The notes under the pieces: model-generated | Told to the model about the DNA's origin: nothing | Databases searched by the model: none | Seen by the model: only the letters and a program-made list of their open reading frames with translations | Position numbers and translations under genes: made by a program | Assembly (NCBI GenBank): GCA_028112705.1 | Contig: JAOGYN010000010.1 | Span: 16,796 to 80,795, forward strand | DNA: 64,000 nt | Origin: GCA-002712045 sp028112705 | GTDB taxonomy: Bacteria > Pseudomonadota > Alphaproteobacteria > Rhodobacterales > Rhodobacteraceae | Direction: 5' to 3' | Part shown: positions 34,980-44,259 of the stretch, piece after piece | Layout of the letters: each line of letters begins with the position of its first letter | Position numbering within the stretch: the stretch's first letter is position 1

Positions 34980-37285
34980 GTGTAAACACATCAAGCCCTC
35001 ACGATGCTGCCATACTACATGTAACTGGGTCAGCGCAGTATACAGACGATATTCCAACGCCCGAAAACACTCTACATCTAGCATTTGGTTTATCAGAGGT
35101 AGCAAATGGCAAAATTACCTCAATGGATTTTAAAAATGTACTATCTGCTGAGGGTGTACAAGATATAATAACTGCGGGTGGTATTTCTGGTAAAAATGAT
35201 ATCTCTCCTGCTCCTTACCCAGAGCCACTTTTGAGTGAAGGTAAAGTTAATTATATTGGTCAGCCTATTTTTATTTGCGCTGCCACAAGTCATCTGTTGG
35301 CACGAAAAGCAATCAAGTTATCAAATATAAATATAAGAGAAAAAAAAGCTGTCCTCAGTATAGAAGATGCATTGCAGGCAAAAACGTTTCTTGAGCAACC
35401 GATAACTTTTAAAAAAGGAAACGCCAGAACCGCAATAGCTAACGCTAAAAATACTTTGCAAGGATCAATTATCATTGGAGGGCAAGAACACTTTTATCTA
35501 GAAGGGCAAGCCGCTTTGGCCATTCCACACGATGATGGTGATATAACAATACATTGCTCAACACAGCATCCTAGCGAGATCCAACATAAAGTGGCCGACA
35601 CTCTTAAAAAACCAATGAACGCTATAAGAGTACAAGTTAGGCGTATGGGGGGCGGCTTTGGTGGGAAAGAAAGTCAAGCTAATGCATTGGCGGTAGCATG
35701 CGCACTAATGGCTGAAAAAACTGGCAAGCCATGCAAAATGAGATATGATCGTGATGATGATATGATCATAACTGGAAAGCGACATGATTTTCGTATAGAT
35801 TACAGGGTGGGTTTTAATCAATTTGGAAAAATAGATGGAATAGAATTTGAACACTTCGTCCGCTGTGGATGGAGCGCAGATTTAAGTATACCAGTAGCAG
35901 ACCGAGCTATGCTTCATAGCGACAATGCTTATTTTCTCTCTGATGTAAAAATAACGTCTCACAGATTGCTTACAAACACTCAATCAGCAACTGCCTTTCG
36001 AGGATTTGGGGGTCCGCAAGGAATGGTTGGAATTGAGCAAGTAGTAAGCCATATCGCACAGTACTTGAAAAAAGATGCATTAAAGGTGAGCGAGTTAAAT
36101 TTTTATAAAAACCCCTCAAAAGATCAAAACAATTATCAAACTACACCTTACCATATGCCCATCTCTGATAGTATTATAAGACCTTTGGTAAAGAAGTTAA
36201 AATTGTCTGCTGATTATGATAAGCGAAGGCAAGAAGTGAAAAACTGGAATACAAAAAACAAAATACTAAAAAAGGGATTAGCCCTAACCCCAGTAAAGTT
36301 TGGAATTTCCTTCACTTTAACACATCTCAATCAGGCTGGGGCACTTGTGCATATCTACCAAGACGGATCTATTAGAATTAATCATGGTGGTACAGAAATG
36401 GGCCAAGGTTTATTTCAAAAAATTGCGCAGGTGGCTGCTGAAGAGTTTTCTCAGCCAGTAGAAAATGTAAAAATAACTGCAACAGACACGGGGAAAGTAC
36501 CTAACACATCCGCTACCGCTGCAAGTTCAGGAACAGATTTAAACGGAATGGCGGTCCAAGCAGCGTGTAACAAAATTAAAGAACGACTAAAATCATATTT
36601 GAGTAAAACTCATAAGGTACATATTTCTAAAATTAGTTTTACCAGAGGTCAAATTCTTATTGGAAAAAAGAGGGAAACTTTTAAAGATGTTATTAAAGCT
36701 GCTTATGCAAATAGGATCAGCCTAAGTGCAACTGGATTCTACGCCACTCCAGACGTAAAATGGGACAGAATTAAAGGCAAAGGAAACCCTTTTTATTATT
36801 TTTCTTACGGCGCTGCTTTAACTGAGGTTATAATAGATACCTTGACAGGAGAAAACCGTATCTTAAGGGTTGATATCTTACACGATGTTGGAAATTCTAT
36901 TAACCCAGCCATAGACATTGGACAAATACAAGGTGGCTATGTGCAAGGTGCTGGCTGGTTAACAACTGAAGAGCTCGTTTGGGATAATAAAGGCAATTTG
37001 AAAACCCACGCACCATCAACTTACAAAATACCTGCTAGTTCAGACAGACCCAGAATTTTTAATACAAATTTGTACAAATATAAAGGTAATAAAAAAAGAA
37101 CTATCTATAGATCTAAAGCAGTAGGTGAGCCACCATTCATGTTAGGGATTTCGGTACTAATGGCTTTAAATGATGCAATAGCGTCTATAGGCATAGGAAA
37201 TGTCCCTGCCCTATTGGACGCACCAGCCACACCAGAAAGAATTCTATTTGCAGTCCAAAAGCAGTTGGGTGTATCGATAAAATGA
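34976..37285 (+). CDS. xdhB: Xanthine dehydrogenase, molybdopterin subunit
   Basis: XdhB holds the molybdenum cofactor and the purine site where hypoxanthine and xanthine are hydroxylated to urate. The 769-residue protein shows the a/b hammerhead domain with GSAQYTDDIPTPE near the start, molybdopterin contacts GGGFGGKESQA (about residue 224) and FRGFGGPQGM (about 341), and GGTEMGQGLFQK. The catalytic glutamate lies in AVGEPPFMLG (about 716). The substrate-binding arginine of the family is probably the one in the RGFGG segment region. Start and stop overlap its neighbours by four bases each, consistent with stoichiometric translation with XdhA. Confidence 0.95.
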   Translation: MSVNTSSPHDAAILHVTGSAQYTDDIPTPENTLHLAFGLSEVANGKITSMDFKNVLSAEGVQDIITAGGISGKNDISPAPYPEPLLSEGKVNYIGQPIFICAATSHLLARKAIKLSNINIREKKAVLSIEDALQAKTFLEQPITFKKGNARTAIANAKNTLQGSIIIGGQEHFYLEGQAALAIPHDDGDITIHCSTQHPSEIQHKVADTLKKPMNAIRVQVRRMGGGFGGKESQANALAVACALMAEKTGKPCKMRYDRDDDMIITGKRHDFRIDYRVGFNQFGKIDGIEFEHFVRCGWSADLSIPVADRAMLHSDNAYFLSDVKITSHRLLTNTQSATAFRGFGGPQGMVGIEQVVSHIAQYLKKDALKVSELNFYKNPSKDQNNYQTTPYHMPISDSIIRPLVKKLKLSADYDKRRQEVKNWNTKNKILKKGLALTPVKFGISFTLTHLNQAGALVHIYQDGSIRINHGGTEMGQGLFQKIAQVAAEEFSQPVENVKITATDTGKVPNTSATAASSGTDLNGMAVQAACNKIKERLKSYLSKTHKVHISKISFTRGQILIGKKRETFKDVIKAAYANRISLSATGFYATPDVKWDRIKGKGNPFYYFSYGAALTEVIIDTLTGENRILRVDILHDVGNSINPAIDIGQIQGGYVQGAGWLTTEELVWDNKGNLKTHAPSTYKIPASSDRPRIFNTNLYKYKGNKKRTIYRSKAVGEPPFMLGISVLMALNDAIASIGIGNVPALLDAPATPERILFAVQKQLGVSIK

Positions 37286-38226
37286 GTTTTGATTTCCAAA
37301 AAACAAATGAATATATTAAGAGCCATGGTAAAATTGCCCGAGTCTTAATTTTGAAAACTTTTGGGTCTGCCCCACGTGATGAAGGAACCACAATGCTTAT
37401 CTGGGACTCAGGACAATTTGGAACCATTGGTGGTGGTGAGCTAGAATATCAGGTAACACGATTAGCCAAAAAAATAATTATCGATAATAAAGGCTCAAGA
37501 ATTAAAAAGTTCAGTTTAGGTCCAGATATGGGTCAATGCTGTGGGGGTGCTGTTGAATTATTAATAGAAATTTTAGATGAAACTAAAGTGAAGTTTATTT
37601 CAGTAGATGATGGTTTTTTTGCTCGTCCAGTTTTTAAGAACGAAAAATCACTTAATGTTCAGGCCTTAATTAAGAGTTATCGAAACAAATCAGTTCCAAT
37701 AAAAACTTCATTTAAAGATGGCTGGTTATTTGAGCCTGTAACAAAGGAAAAAGAACTTATTTGGATATATGGTGCTGGGCATGTCGGCACAGCTATTGCA
37801 AATATACTAAGTAAACTAAGTCAATTTTCAGTTACCTGCATCGATACTTCTCAAGATCGTTACCCAGATAACTTTCCAAAAACTGTCGAGAAGTTAATTA
37901 CAAAGAACCCAGCGCAGATAGTCCAATATGCTCCATCAGAAACACACCACCTAATTTTAACTTACTCCCACGCCTTGGACTTGGAGATTTGCCATCAATT
38001 ATTACAACACAATTTCGCAACAGCCGGACTAATTGGTTCAAAAACAAAATGGGCAAGGTTCAAAAAGAGATTAAATGAATTAAACTATACATTCGAACAA
38101 ATAAATAGAATTATATGTCCAATTGGAGAGCCTTCTTTTGGAAAATCTCCTTATGAAATAGCCATTGGGGTCGCTAGTATGCTTCTTGATAAAGAGAAAA
38201 ATATTAAACTGATAAAAGAAGCTTAA
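37282..38226 (+). CDS. xdhC: Xanthine dehydrogenase accessory protein XdhC
   Basis: XdhC binds the molybdenum cofactor, helps its sulfuration, and inserts it into XdhB; it is not part of the mature enzyme. The 314-residue protein has the XdhC/CoxI N-terminal domain with the conserved GPDMGQCCGGAVELL segment (about residues 80-94) and a C-terminal Rossmann-like domain beginning IWIYGAGHVGTAIANIL (about 158-174). The cysteine pair CC is the proposed cofactor site. The gene overlaps xdhB by four bases and the ABC ATPase gene by one base, tying the transporter to the oxidase on one transcript. Confidence 0.94.
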   Translation: MSFDFQKTNEYIKSHGKIARVLILKTFGSAPRDEGTTMLIWDSGQFGTIGGGELEYQVTRLAKKIIIDNKGSRIKKFSLGPDMGQCCGGAVELLIEILDETKVKFISVDDGFFARPVFKNEKSLNVQALIKSYRNKSVPIKTSFKDGWLFEPVTKEKELIWIYGAGHVGTAIANILSKLSQFSVTCIDTSQDRYPDNFPKTVEKLITKNPAQIVQYAPSETHHLILTYSHALDLEICHQLLQHNFATAGLIGSKTKWARFKKRLNELNYTFEQINRIICPIGEPSFGKSPYEIAIGVASMLLDKEKNIKLIKEA

Positions 38227-39758
38227 TGTTGAAAAAATTACTTGAAATTAATGATATAAGTAAAAGCTATCCCGGTGTGGTGGCCAACAAATCAATTAAT
38301 ATGAATATAAAAGAGGGCGAAATACATGCTGTCTTAGGTGAAAATGGAGCAGGCAAATCCACATTAGTAAAGATTATTTATGGGCTAGTCCAACCAGATG
38401 ATGGTTCAATGATGTTTAGTGGCAAAGAATATGCTCCAGAAGAACCTCGTTTTGCTCGAAATAGTGGAGTGGCGATGGTTTTTCAGCATTTTTCTTTGTT
38501 TGAAGCATTAACTGTCGCTGAAAACGTTTCTTTAGGAATGGAAAAACCCCCTTCAGCCAAAGAGTTATCAAAAAGTATACTAAAGATTTCTGAAGAATAC
38601 GGATTGCCATTAGATCCAAACAGATTGGTGGGTACACTGTCAGCTGGTGAACGACAAAGAGTGGAGATAGTTCGATGTTTATTGCAAAATCCTAGACTAC
38701 TTATAATGGACGAACCCACCTCTGTATTAACGCCTCAAGAAGTTCAAATACTATTTGAAACACTGCGCAAGCTTGCATCAGAGGGCACTTCTATTTTGTA
38801 CATCTCACATAAACTCGAAGAAATTAGAACATTATGCCACGAAGCAACTATTTTAAGACAAGGGCAAGTTGTTGCTACATGTGATCCTACCAAAAAATCA
38901 GCTCGTGAATTAGCCGAAATGATGGTTGGTTCGTCACTTACAGCGCCCGCACGCGGCAAAGTTAGTTTGGGCAAGCCACTATTAGAAATCATTAATTTAG
39001 ATTTAAGATCTACTGACCAATTTGGCACATCTCTAAACAAAATTTCTTTAACATTACACAAAAATGAAATTTTGGGTATTGGTGGTGTGGCTGGAAATGG
39101 ACAAGACGAACTATTAGCTGCGCTATCAGGGGAATATATATGTGCCTCAAATTCAATAAAGTTAAATAATATTGCTATTGGCGATCTTTCACCAAATAAA
39201 CGGCGCAGTATGGGAATATTGGCTGCGCCTGAAGAAAGATTGGGGCATGCTGCAGCACCTGATATGAATTTAGTTGAAAATACTTTACTCACAGCCAGAG
39301 TAAGACAAGGTCTTTCCAAAAATGGATTTATAAATTGGAATAAGACAAACGAGTTCGCAAAGAAAATAATCAATCAATTTGATGTTAGAACTCCAGGACC
39401 TAATAGTATCGCTCGCTCTTTATCTGGAGGAAATCTGCAAAAATTTGTAATTGGACGGGAAATCTTGCAAGCGCCAGAAGTTCTAATTGTTAATCAGCCT
39501 ACATGGGGGGTAGACGCTGCTGCGGCAGCAGATATCAGACAAGCAATAATGGATTTAGCGACGAATGGCGCTGGAATAATAGTAATTAGTCAAGATCTAG
39601 ATGAATTATTAGAAATTTCAGATAATTTTGCAGCTTTAAATTCTGGAAACCTTTCAAAACCAAAATCCACTAAAGACCTTTCAATGGATGAGATAGGATT
39701 GATGATGGCAGGAAACGCAATCAAAAACGATACACCTTTAGAGGGAACGAGACATTGA
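38226..39758 (+). CDS. ABC transporter ATPase, BMP/nucleoside type (two ATPase domains)
   Basis: The 510-residue protein consists of two ATPase domains in tandem, as in NupA/YufO-type nucleoside importers. The first domain has Walker A GENGAGKST near residue 38, signature LSAGERQRVE near 138 and Walker B LLIMDEPTSVL. The second has a degenerate Walker A (GGVAGNGQDELLAA) but a good signature LSGGNLQKFVIG. The asymmetry is typical of ribose/nucleoside-class transporters. Position after xdhC and before two permeases and a BMP binding protein makes a purine or purine-nucleoside importer likely. Confidence 0.9.
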   Translation: MLKKLLEINDISKSYPGVVANKSINMNIKEGEIHAVLGENGAGKSTLVKIIYGLVQPDDGSMMFSGKEYAPEEPRFARNSGVAMVFQHFSLFEALTVAENVSLGMEKPPSAKELSKSILKISEEYGLPLDPNRLVGTLSAGERQRVEIVRCLLQNPRLLIMDEPTSVLTPQEVQILFETLRKLASEGTSILYISHKLEEIRTLCHEATILRQGQVVATCDPTKKSARELAEMMVGSSLTAPARGKVSLGKPLLEIINLDLRSTDQFGTSLNKISLTLHKNEILGIGGVAGNGQDELLAALSGEYICASNSIKLNNIAIGDLSPNKRRSMGILAAPEERLGHAAAPDMNLVENTLLTARVRQGLSKNGFINWNKTNEFAKKIINQFDVRTPGPNSIARSLSGGNLQKFVIGREILQAPEVLIVNQPTWGVDAAAAADIRQAIMDLATNGAGIIVISQDLDELLEISDNFAALNSGNLSKPKSTKDLSMDEIGLMMAGNAIKNDTPLEGTRH

Positions 39759-39769
39759 ATGGGAGAACA

Positions 39770-40888
39770 ATGCCTCGTATCATATGGCTAATCATTAATC
39801 TTTTTTCAATATCCCTGGTTAAACGATCTGAACCTTCTAAAACTTGGACAGCCTTAACCCCATTATTAGCAGTTATATTTACAATGATTGCTGGTGGATT
39901 GCTATTTATGATCTTAGGAAAGGATCCTTTTTTAGCATTAAGAGTTATGTTTTGGGATCCAATATTTGGCGAAATGTCATTTTACTTTCGCCCTCAATTA
40001 CTTGTAAAAGCGGCACCATTAATCTTAATTGCGCTTGGTTTATCAATAGGTTTTAGAGCTGGAATATGGAATATTGGAGCAGAAGGTCAATACATAATAG
40101 GTGCAATTTGTGGTGCATCAGTGGCGTTAGCATTCTATCCTTATGAAAGTGTTTTTATTTTCCCACTAATGATTTTAGCTGGAGGTATAGGGGGATGGGT
40201 TTGGGCTATGATTCCAGCCTTACTTCGCACGAAATTTAATACAAATGAAATACTTGTATCATTAATGTTAGTTTATGTGGCTGAACAAATTCTCAATTCA
40301 TTAGCAATCGGACTATTAAGGAACCCTGAAGGCAATGGCTTCCCTGGCTCTCGTAACTTGCAAGATTACGCCTCTGCATCAAATCATGAAATCTGGGTAG
40401 GGACAGGAGCACATTGGGGGGTTGTTTTAGCCCTAGGTTTTGCTGTTGGTTTTTACATTTTGTTAAACCAGCATTTGCTTGGTTTTCAGACAAAATTAAC
40501 AGGACAATCACCTCGCGCTGCCAAATTTTCTGGAATAAGTCCTAATTTCATAATAGTAATATGTTTAGGTTTATCTGGTATGTTAGCTGGTCTAGCTGGG
40601 TTATTTGAGGTGTCTGGCCCCTCAGGTCAGATAACGATTGGATTCAATGTAGGTTACGGCTTTACAGCAATAATTGTTGCATTTTTGGGACGACTTAATC
40701 CACTTGGGATAGTACTCGCAGGATTATTAATGGCTTTGACTTATATCGGTGGAGAATTGGCACAAATGCAACTGGGACTGCCAGCAGCAGCGATCCAAGC
40801 TTTCCAAGGTATGTTGTTATTTTTCTTATTGGCTTTGGATGTATTATCAAACTATCGGTTTAACTTTAGATTTAGGAAGGTGAGTTAA
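39770..40888 (+). CDS. ABC transporter permease, BMP/nucleoside type
   Basis: This 372-residue inner-membrane protein of the BPD_transp_2 family has about ten membrane spans. The family segment IGFRAGIWNIGAEGQYIIGA precedes TKFNTNEILVSLMLVYV, and GLSGMLAGLAGLFEVSG follows. I choose the ATG at 39770, which has GGGAG in front, over the TTG at 39755 that overlaps the ATPase stop. With the next gene it forms the heterodimeric channel of the importer. It ends directly before the second permease. Confidence 0.9.
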   Translation: MPRIIWLIINLFSISLVKRSEPSKTWTALTPLLAVIFTMIAGGLLFMILGKDPFLALRVMFWDPIFGEMSFYFRPQLLVKAAPLILIALGLSIGFRAGIWNIGAEGQYIIGAICGASVALAFYPYESVFIFPLMILAGGIGGWVWAMIPALLRTKFNTNEILVSLMLVYVAEQILNSLAIGLLRNPEGNGFPGSRNLQDYASASNHEIWVGTGAHWGVVLALGFAVGFYILLNQHLLGFQTKLTGQSPRAAKFSGISPNFIIVICLGLSGMLAGLAGLFEVSGPSGQITIGFNVGYGFTAIIVAFLGRLNPLGIVLAGLLMALTYIGGELAQMQLGLPAAAIQAFQGMLLFFLLALDVLSNYRFNFRFRKVS

Positions 40889-41842
40889 ATGGATGTTTCC
40901 TCCATAAGTCCAACTCTTTTAATCGCAAGCCTTATAGTTGCATCAACGCCAATCATGCTAGCTGCAATTGGAGAACTCGTAGTGGAAAGAGCTGGTGTTT
41001 TAAATCTAGGTGTTGAAGGAATGATGATAACTGGCGCCATATGCGGGTTTATCGTAGCTTATGAAACTGGAAGTCCAATCTATGGGGTTATAGCATCAAT
41101 TTTAGGTGGTGCAGCATTATCTTTAATCTTCGCTATTTTAACACAATTCTTTTTAGCAAACCAGGTCGCATCAGGTCTGGCATTAACCCTATTTGGATTG
41201 GGATTTTCAGCACTTATTGGAAAAGGATACACAGGTATCACACCTCCTGATATGAGTAGTCCAAACCTTGGATTTTTGACAGAGATTCCCTTTCTTGGTA
41301 AAATGTTATTTGAGCATGACTATCTAGTTTATTTAGCATTTTCCATTATACTACTGGTTAGTATTTTCTTACGATACACACGCCAAGGATTAATTTTAAG
41401 AGCTGTGGGTGAAGATCATTCAAGCGCGCATGCATTAGGTTATAAGGTAATCCGAGTAAGGGTTTTAGCTATATTATTTGGTGGTGGATGTGCTGGTTTA
41501 GGCGGGGCATACATATCTTTGATTCGAGTACCACAATGGGCAGAAGGTATGACCCATGGCGCTGGATGGATTGCACTTGCAATTGTTGTATTTGCTTCTT
41601 GGAAACCATTGAGAATTTTATTTGGTGCTTGGCTATTTGGAGGCCTGACAGTTCTACAGTTAAATTTGCAAGCTGCAGGAGTTTCAGAAATTAATTTGAT
41701 ATTATTTAAAATCCCACTTCAAGTTCAGTATTTGACTATGGCACCATATCTGATAACGATATTGGTATTAGTTTTAATGTCAGCTCGGGCATTATCTAAT
41801 GCACCAGGATCATTGGGAAAATCATTCCATGTATCCGACTAA
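40889..41842 (+). CDS. ABC transporter permease, BMP/nucleoside type, second subunit
   Basis: This 317-residue BPD_transp_2 permease has about nine membrane spans. It carries GELVVERAGVLNLGVEGMMI near residue 30, and the later GGGCAGLGGAYISLIRVPQWAEGMT matches the purine/nucleoside branch. AGGTGAG precedes the ATG, which follows the stop of the first permease without a gap. It probably pairs with that permease. Confidence 0.9.
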   Translation: MDVSSISPTLLIASLIVASTPIMLAAIGELVVERAGVLNLGVEGMMITGAICGFIVAYETGSPIYGVIASILGGAALSLIFAILTQFFLANQVASGLALTLFGLGFSALIGKGYTGITPPDMSSPNLGFLTEIPFLGKMLFEHDYLVYLAFSIILLVSIFLRYTRQGLILRAVGEDHSSAHALGYKVIRVRVLAILFGGGCAGLGGAYISLIRVPQWAEGMTHGAGWIALAIVVFASWKPLRILFGAWLFGGLTVLQLNLQAAGVSEINLILFKIPLQVQYLTMAPYLITILVLVLMSARALSNAPGSLGKSFHVSD

Positions 41843-41854
41843 GAATTATTAATT

Positions 41855-41870
41855 GGATCGTCAATGATCC
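41855..41870 (+). repeat. Intergenic hairpin before the BMP protein gene
   Basis: GGATC and GATCC form a 5-bp stem around six bases in the 47-base gap between the second permease and the binding-protein gene. Small hairpins at this position often stabilise the binding-protein message or reduce upstream read-through effects. No T-run follows, so it is not a terminator. Confidence 0.35.
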
Positions 41871-41889
41871 TTACAAAAAGGGGAGAACT

Positions 41890-42975
41890 ATGAACATATT
41901 AAAAAAAATTTCACTAGGAATGGCTTTAATAACAGGTATAACTGTTGCAATTTCTGGAACTGCAATAACTGCTGAACCTGTTAAAGTTGGCTTCATTTAT
42001 ATTGGACCACCTGGAGATCATGGGTGGACTTATCGTCATGATATTGGAAGAAAAGCCGTAGAAGCACATTTTGGTGATGCTGTAGAAACTACTTTTCAAG
42101 AAAATGTACCAGAAGGTCCAGATGCTGTTCGCGCCATTACACAAATGGCCCTAAGTGGACACGATCTTATATTTACAACCTCTTATGGTTACATGGATCA
42201 AACATTAGCTGTTGCAAAAAAGTTTCCAAACGTAAAGTTTGAACATGCAACAGGCTGGAAAACAGCAGATAACGTGAGCAATTATGGATTAAAGCTTTAC
42301 CAATCAAGACATGTTCAAGGTGTTATCGCAGGCTTAATGACTAAAACAAACAAAATTTGTTATGTTGCAAGCTTTCCAATTCCAGAAGTTATTCGTGAAA
42401 TAAATACTTTCTATCTTGGTGCAAAAACGCAGAATCCAGACGTAGAGGTTCAAATTGTTTGGGTTTATACTTGGTATGATCCAGGAAAAGAAGCAGATGC
42501 TGCACAAGCAATGATTGACAATGGCTGTGATGTAATCACTCAGCATACAGATTCTCCTGCACCTCTTGTTACAGCTGAAAAAGCTGGACTCGTTGGTTTT
42601 GGTCAGGCAAGTGATCAAACACCATTTGCTCCAAACGCACAATTAACTGGAACTATTGATAATTGGGACCCTTATTATATTGATAGAGTACAAGCGGTGA
42701 TTGACGGAACTTGGGAGGGTCACGGTACGTACTTTGGTGATATAAGTGAAGGAGCTGTAGGTATGGCACCATTTGCTAATATGCCTCAAAATGTAATGGA
42801 TATCGCAATGGACGTACGTGCAAAAATTACAAATGGTACATATTTTGCATTTACAGGACCATTAAAGGATCAAAGTGGTGAACTTCGTTTGAAAGATGGC
42901 GAAGTAGCTTCACGCATGATGCTTGATACTATGGACTGGTACGTAGAAGGAATAACGGCCAAATACCCAGATTAA
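41890..42975 (+). CDS. BMP-family substrate-binding protein of the purine ABC importer
   Basis: The 361-residue protein is a PnrA/Med-like (BMP) periplasmic binding protein. A signal peptide covers about residues 1-27 with an AXA-type end (ITA) and no lipobox cysteine, so it is soluble in the periplasm. The mature part shows VGFIYIGPPGDHGWTYRHD, then GHDLIFTTSYGYMD and GLVGFGQASDQTPFAPNA, which are typical. AGGGGAG lies ahead of the ATG. BMP proteins bind nucleosides or, in the proteobacterial branch, free purines or related compounds. Location in an xdh operon supports hypoxanthine, xanthine or a nucleoside as ligand. Confidence 0.9.
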   Translation: MNILKKISLGMALITGITVAISGTAITAEPVKVGFIYIGPPGDHGWTYRHDIGRKAVEAHFGDAVETTFQENVPEGPDAVRAITQMALSGHDLIFTTSYGYMDQTLAVAKKFPNVKFEHATGWKTADNVSNYGLKLYQSRHVQGVIAGLMTKTNKICYVASFPIPEVIREINTFYLGAKTQNPDVEVQIVWVYTWYDPGKEADAAQAMIDNGCDVITQHTDSPAPLVTAEKAGLVGFGQASDQTPFAPNAQLTGTIDNWDPYYIDRVQAVIDGTWEGHGTYFGDISEGAVGMAPFANMPQNVMDIAMDVRAKITNGTYFAFTGPLKDQSGELRLKDGEVASRMMLDTMDWYVEGITAKYPD

Positions 42976-42988
42976 TAATAATCTAAAG

Positions 42989-43013
42989 CAAGGGGGGTTA
43001 CTTTTCCCCCTTG
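42989..43013. terminator. GC-rich hairpin terminator shared by convergent genes
   Basis: CAAGGGGG and CCCCCTTG pair perfectly around a nine-base loop, immediately after the BMP gene. The stem spans the stop codon (42998-43000) of the MFS gene on the opposite strand. The short T-run in the loop side and TTGTTACTTC after it on the plus strand are only moderately U-rich. It probably ends the purine operon, and possibly the convergent gene as well. Confidence 0.7.
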
Positions 43014-44206
43014 TTACTTCGTTTTGAATACAAAATAATACAAAGAATTACTAAAATAAAACTAATTATAAAAGGGGATCCAGGAAAATATAAATAATTT
43101 CCGACCCTAGTAAAAAATCCAAATGTAAATGTCATCAATAAGGGGGAAATTATCATTCCAATGGCTGTGATGCTAGTCAGTAATCCTTGTAACTCTCCCT
43201 GTTGATTATCAGGAACAGCTTGGCTCATAAGCCCTTGCAGAGCTGGACCAGAAATAACCCCCAAACTTATAACTGGAATTAACACCCAAATCATCCAAGA
43301 ATCTGTGATAAACGCTATAAAAAAGAAAGAGATAATATTTATATATAGTGTAATTTTTACTGTTTTATTTTCACCAATATATCTTATAATTTTTTTCATC
43401 AAATAACCTTGGGTAAATGCCATACATAATCCAAATGCTGCAAACGAATACCCTATCTGAATTGGCCCCCAATCGAATTTTTCTTCTGACCAATAAGACC
43501 AAATTGCAGGATAAACATAAAAAGCCACATCATATATAAAAAGTATTAACAATAACCGCCCTACTCCGTTTATCCTTCTTAGCTGTCTTAATGCCGACAA
43601 TGGATTAGCCCTATTGAGATTAAATGGTCTTTTATTTTCATCAGTTACAGTTTCAGGTAGCACAATATAGCCCAAACATAAGTTTAAAAAAGCCAAACCG
43701 GCAGCAGCAAAAAATGGCGCTCTAGAAGAAAACTCTCCCAGGACTCCACCCAATAATGGACCAAGAACAAACCCAATACCAAACGCTGCGCCAATCAAAC
43801 CAAAGTTTTGTGCTTTCTCGTTATTTTTGGAAATATCTGCCATATAGGCCATTGCAGTAGAATGGGTTGCAGCCGTTACACCCCCGACCAATCTACCAAT
43901 AAATAACACCCAAATTGATGCCGCATAACCCATAATTAAATAATCAATTACCATTACAAATAGTGAGACTAATAAAACAGGTCGCCTTCCATAACTATCG
44001 GATAAGTTTCCCAACAATGGACCAAAACAAAATTGCATAAATGCAAATGAAGTGGCTAATAATCCACCCCAAATAGCCGCAGTACTGACACCGGTATTTC
44101 CCAGCTCTTTAAGCAAAGCAGGCATAACTGGCCCTATAAGTCCAATTCCCATTGAATCTATGATAATTGTCATTATTAGAAAAGTCTTAGCTTGAGTAAT
44201 ATTCAT
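42998..44206 (-). CDS. MFS transporter, TetA-like
   Basis: This is a 402-residue transporter with twelve predicted spans. The helix 2-3 loop GNLSDSYGRRPVLL is the classical MFS signature, and helix 5 contains the antiporter-type motif FGIGFVLGPLLGG. The closest family is the tetracycline/multidrug efflux branch, though many marine members have no known substrate. It lies 53 bases downstream of the enolase-superfamily gene on the same strand and might move the substrate or product of that enzyme. Calling it a resistance gene would go beyond the sequence. Confidence 0.85.
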   Translation of the reverse strand: MNITQAKTFLIMTIIIDSMGIGLIGPVMPALLKELGNTGVSTAAIWGGLLATSFAFMQFCFGPLLGNLSDSYGRRPVLLVSLFVMVIDYLIMGYAASIWVLFIGRLVGGVTAATHSTAMAYMADISKNNEKAQNFGLIGAAFGIGFVLGPLLGGVLGEFSSRAPFFAAAGLAFLNLCLGYIVLPETVTDENKRPFNLNRANPLSALRQLRRINGVGRLLLILFIYDVAFYVYPAIWSYWSEEKFDWGPIQIGYSFAAFGLCMAFTQGYLMKKIIRYIGENKTVKITLYINIISFFFIAFITDSWMIWVLIPVISLGVISGPALQGLMSQAVPDNQQGELQGLLTSITAIGMIISPLLMTFTFGFFTRVGNYLYFPGSPFIISFILVILCIILYSKRSNKGEK

Positions 44207-44259
44207 AAATTACATTTTTCAAAATCAGGATTTAAAAGAAATTAATTATAGGCCAAGAA

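Noticed and set aside
38744..39373. Minus-strand frame of 209 codons opposite the ABC ATPase
   Set aside because: It lies fully opposite motifs of the ATPase, in a gene of strong coding character, and has no recognisable domain.
42334..42642. Cys/Asn-rich minus-strand frame opposite the BMP gene
   Set aside because: Its composition arises from the complement of the BMP coding frame; no ribosome binding site or homology is evident.
42998..44206. Tetracycline resistance gene
   Set aside because: Only the general Tet-like MFS signature is visible; specificity for a drug cannot be inferred.
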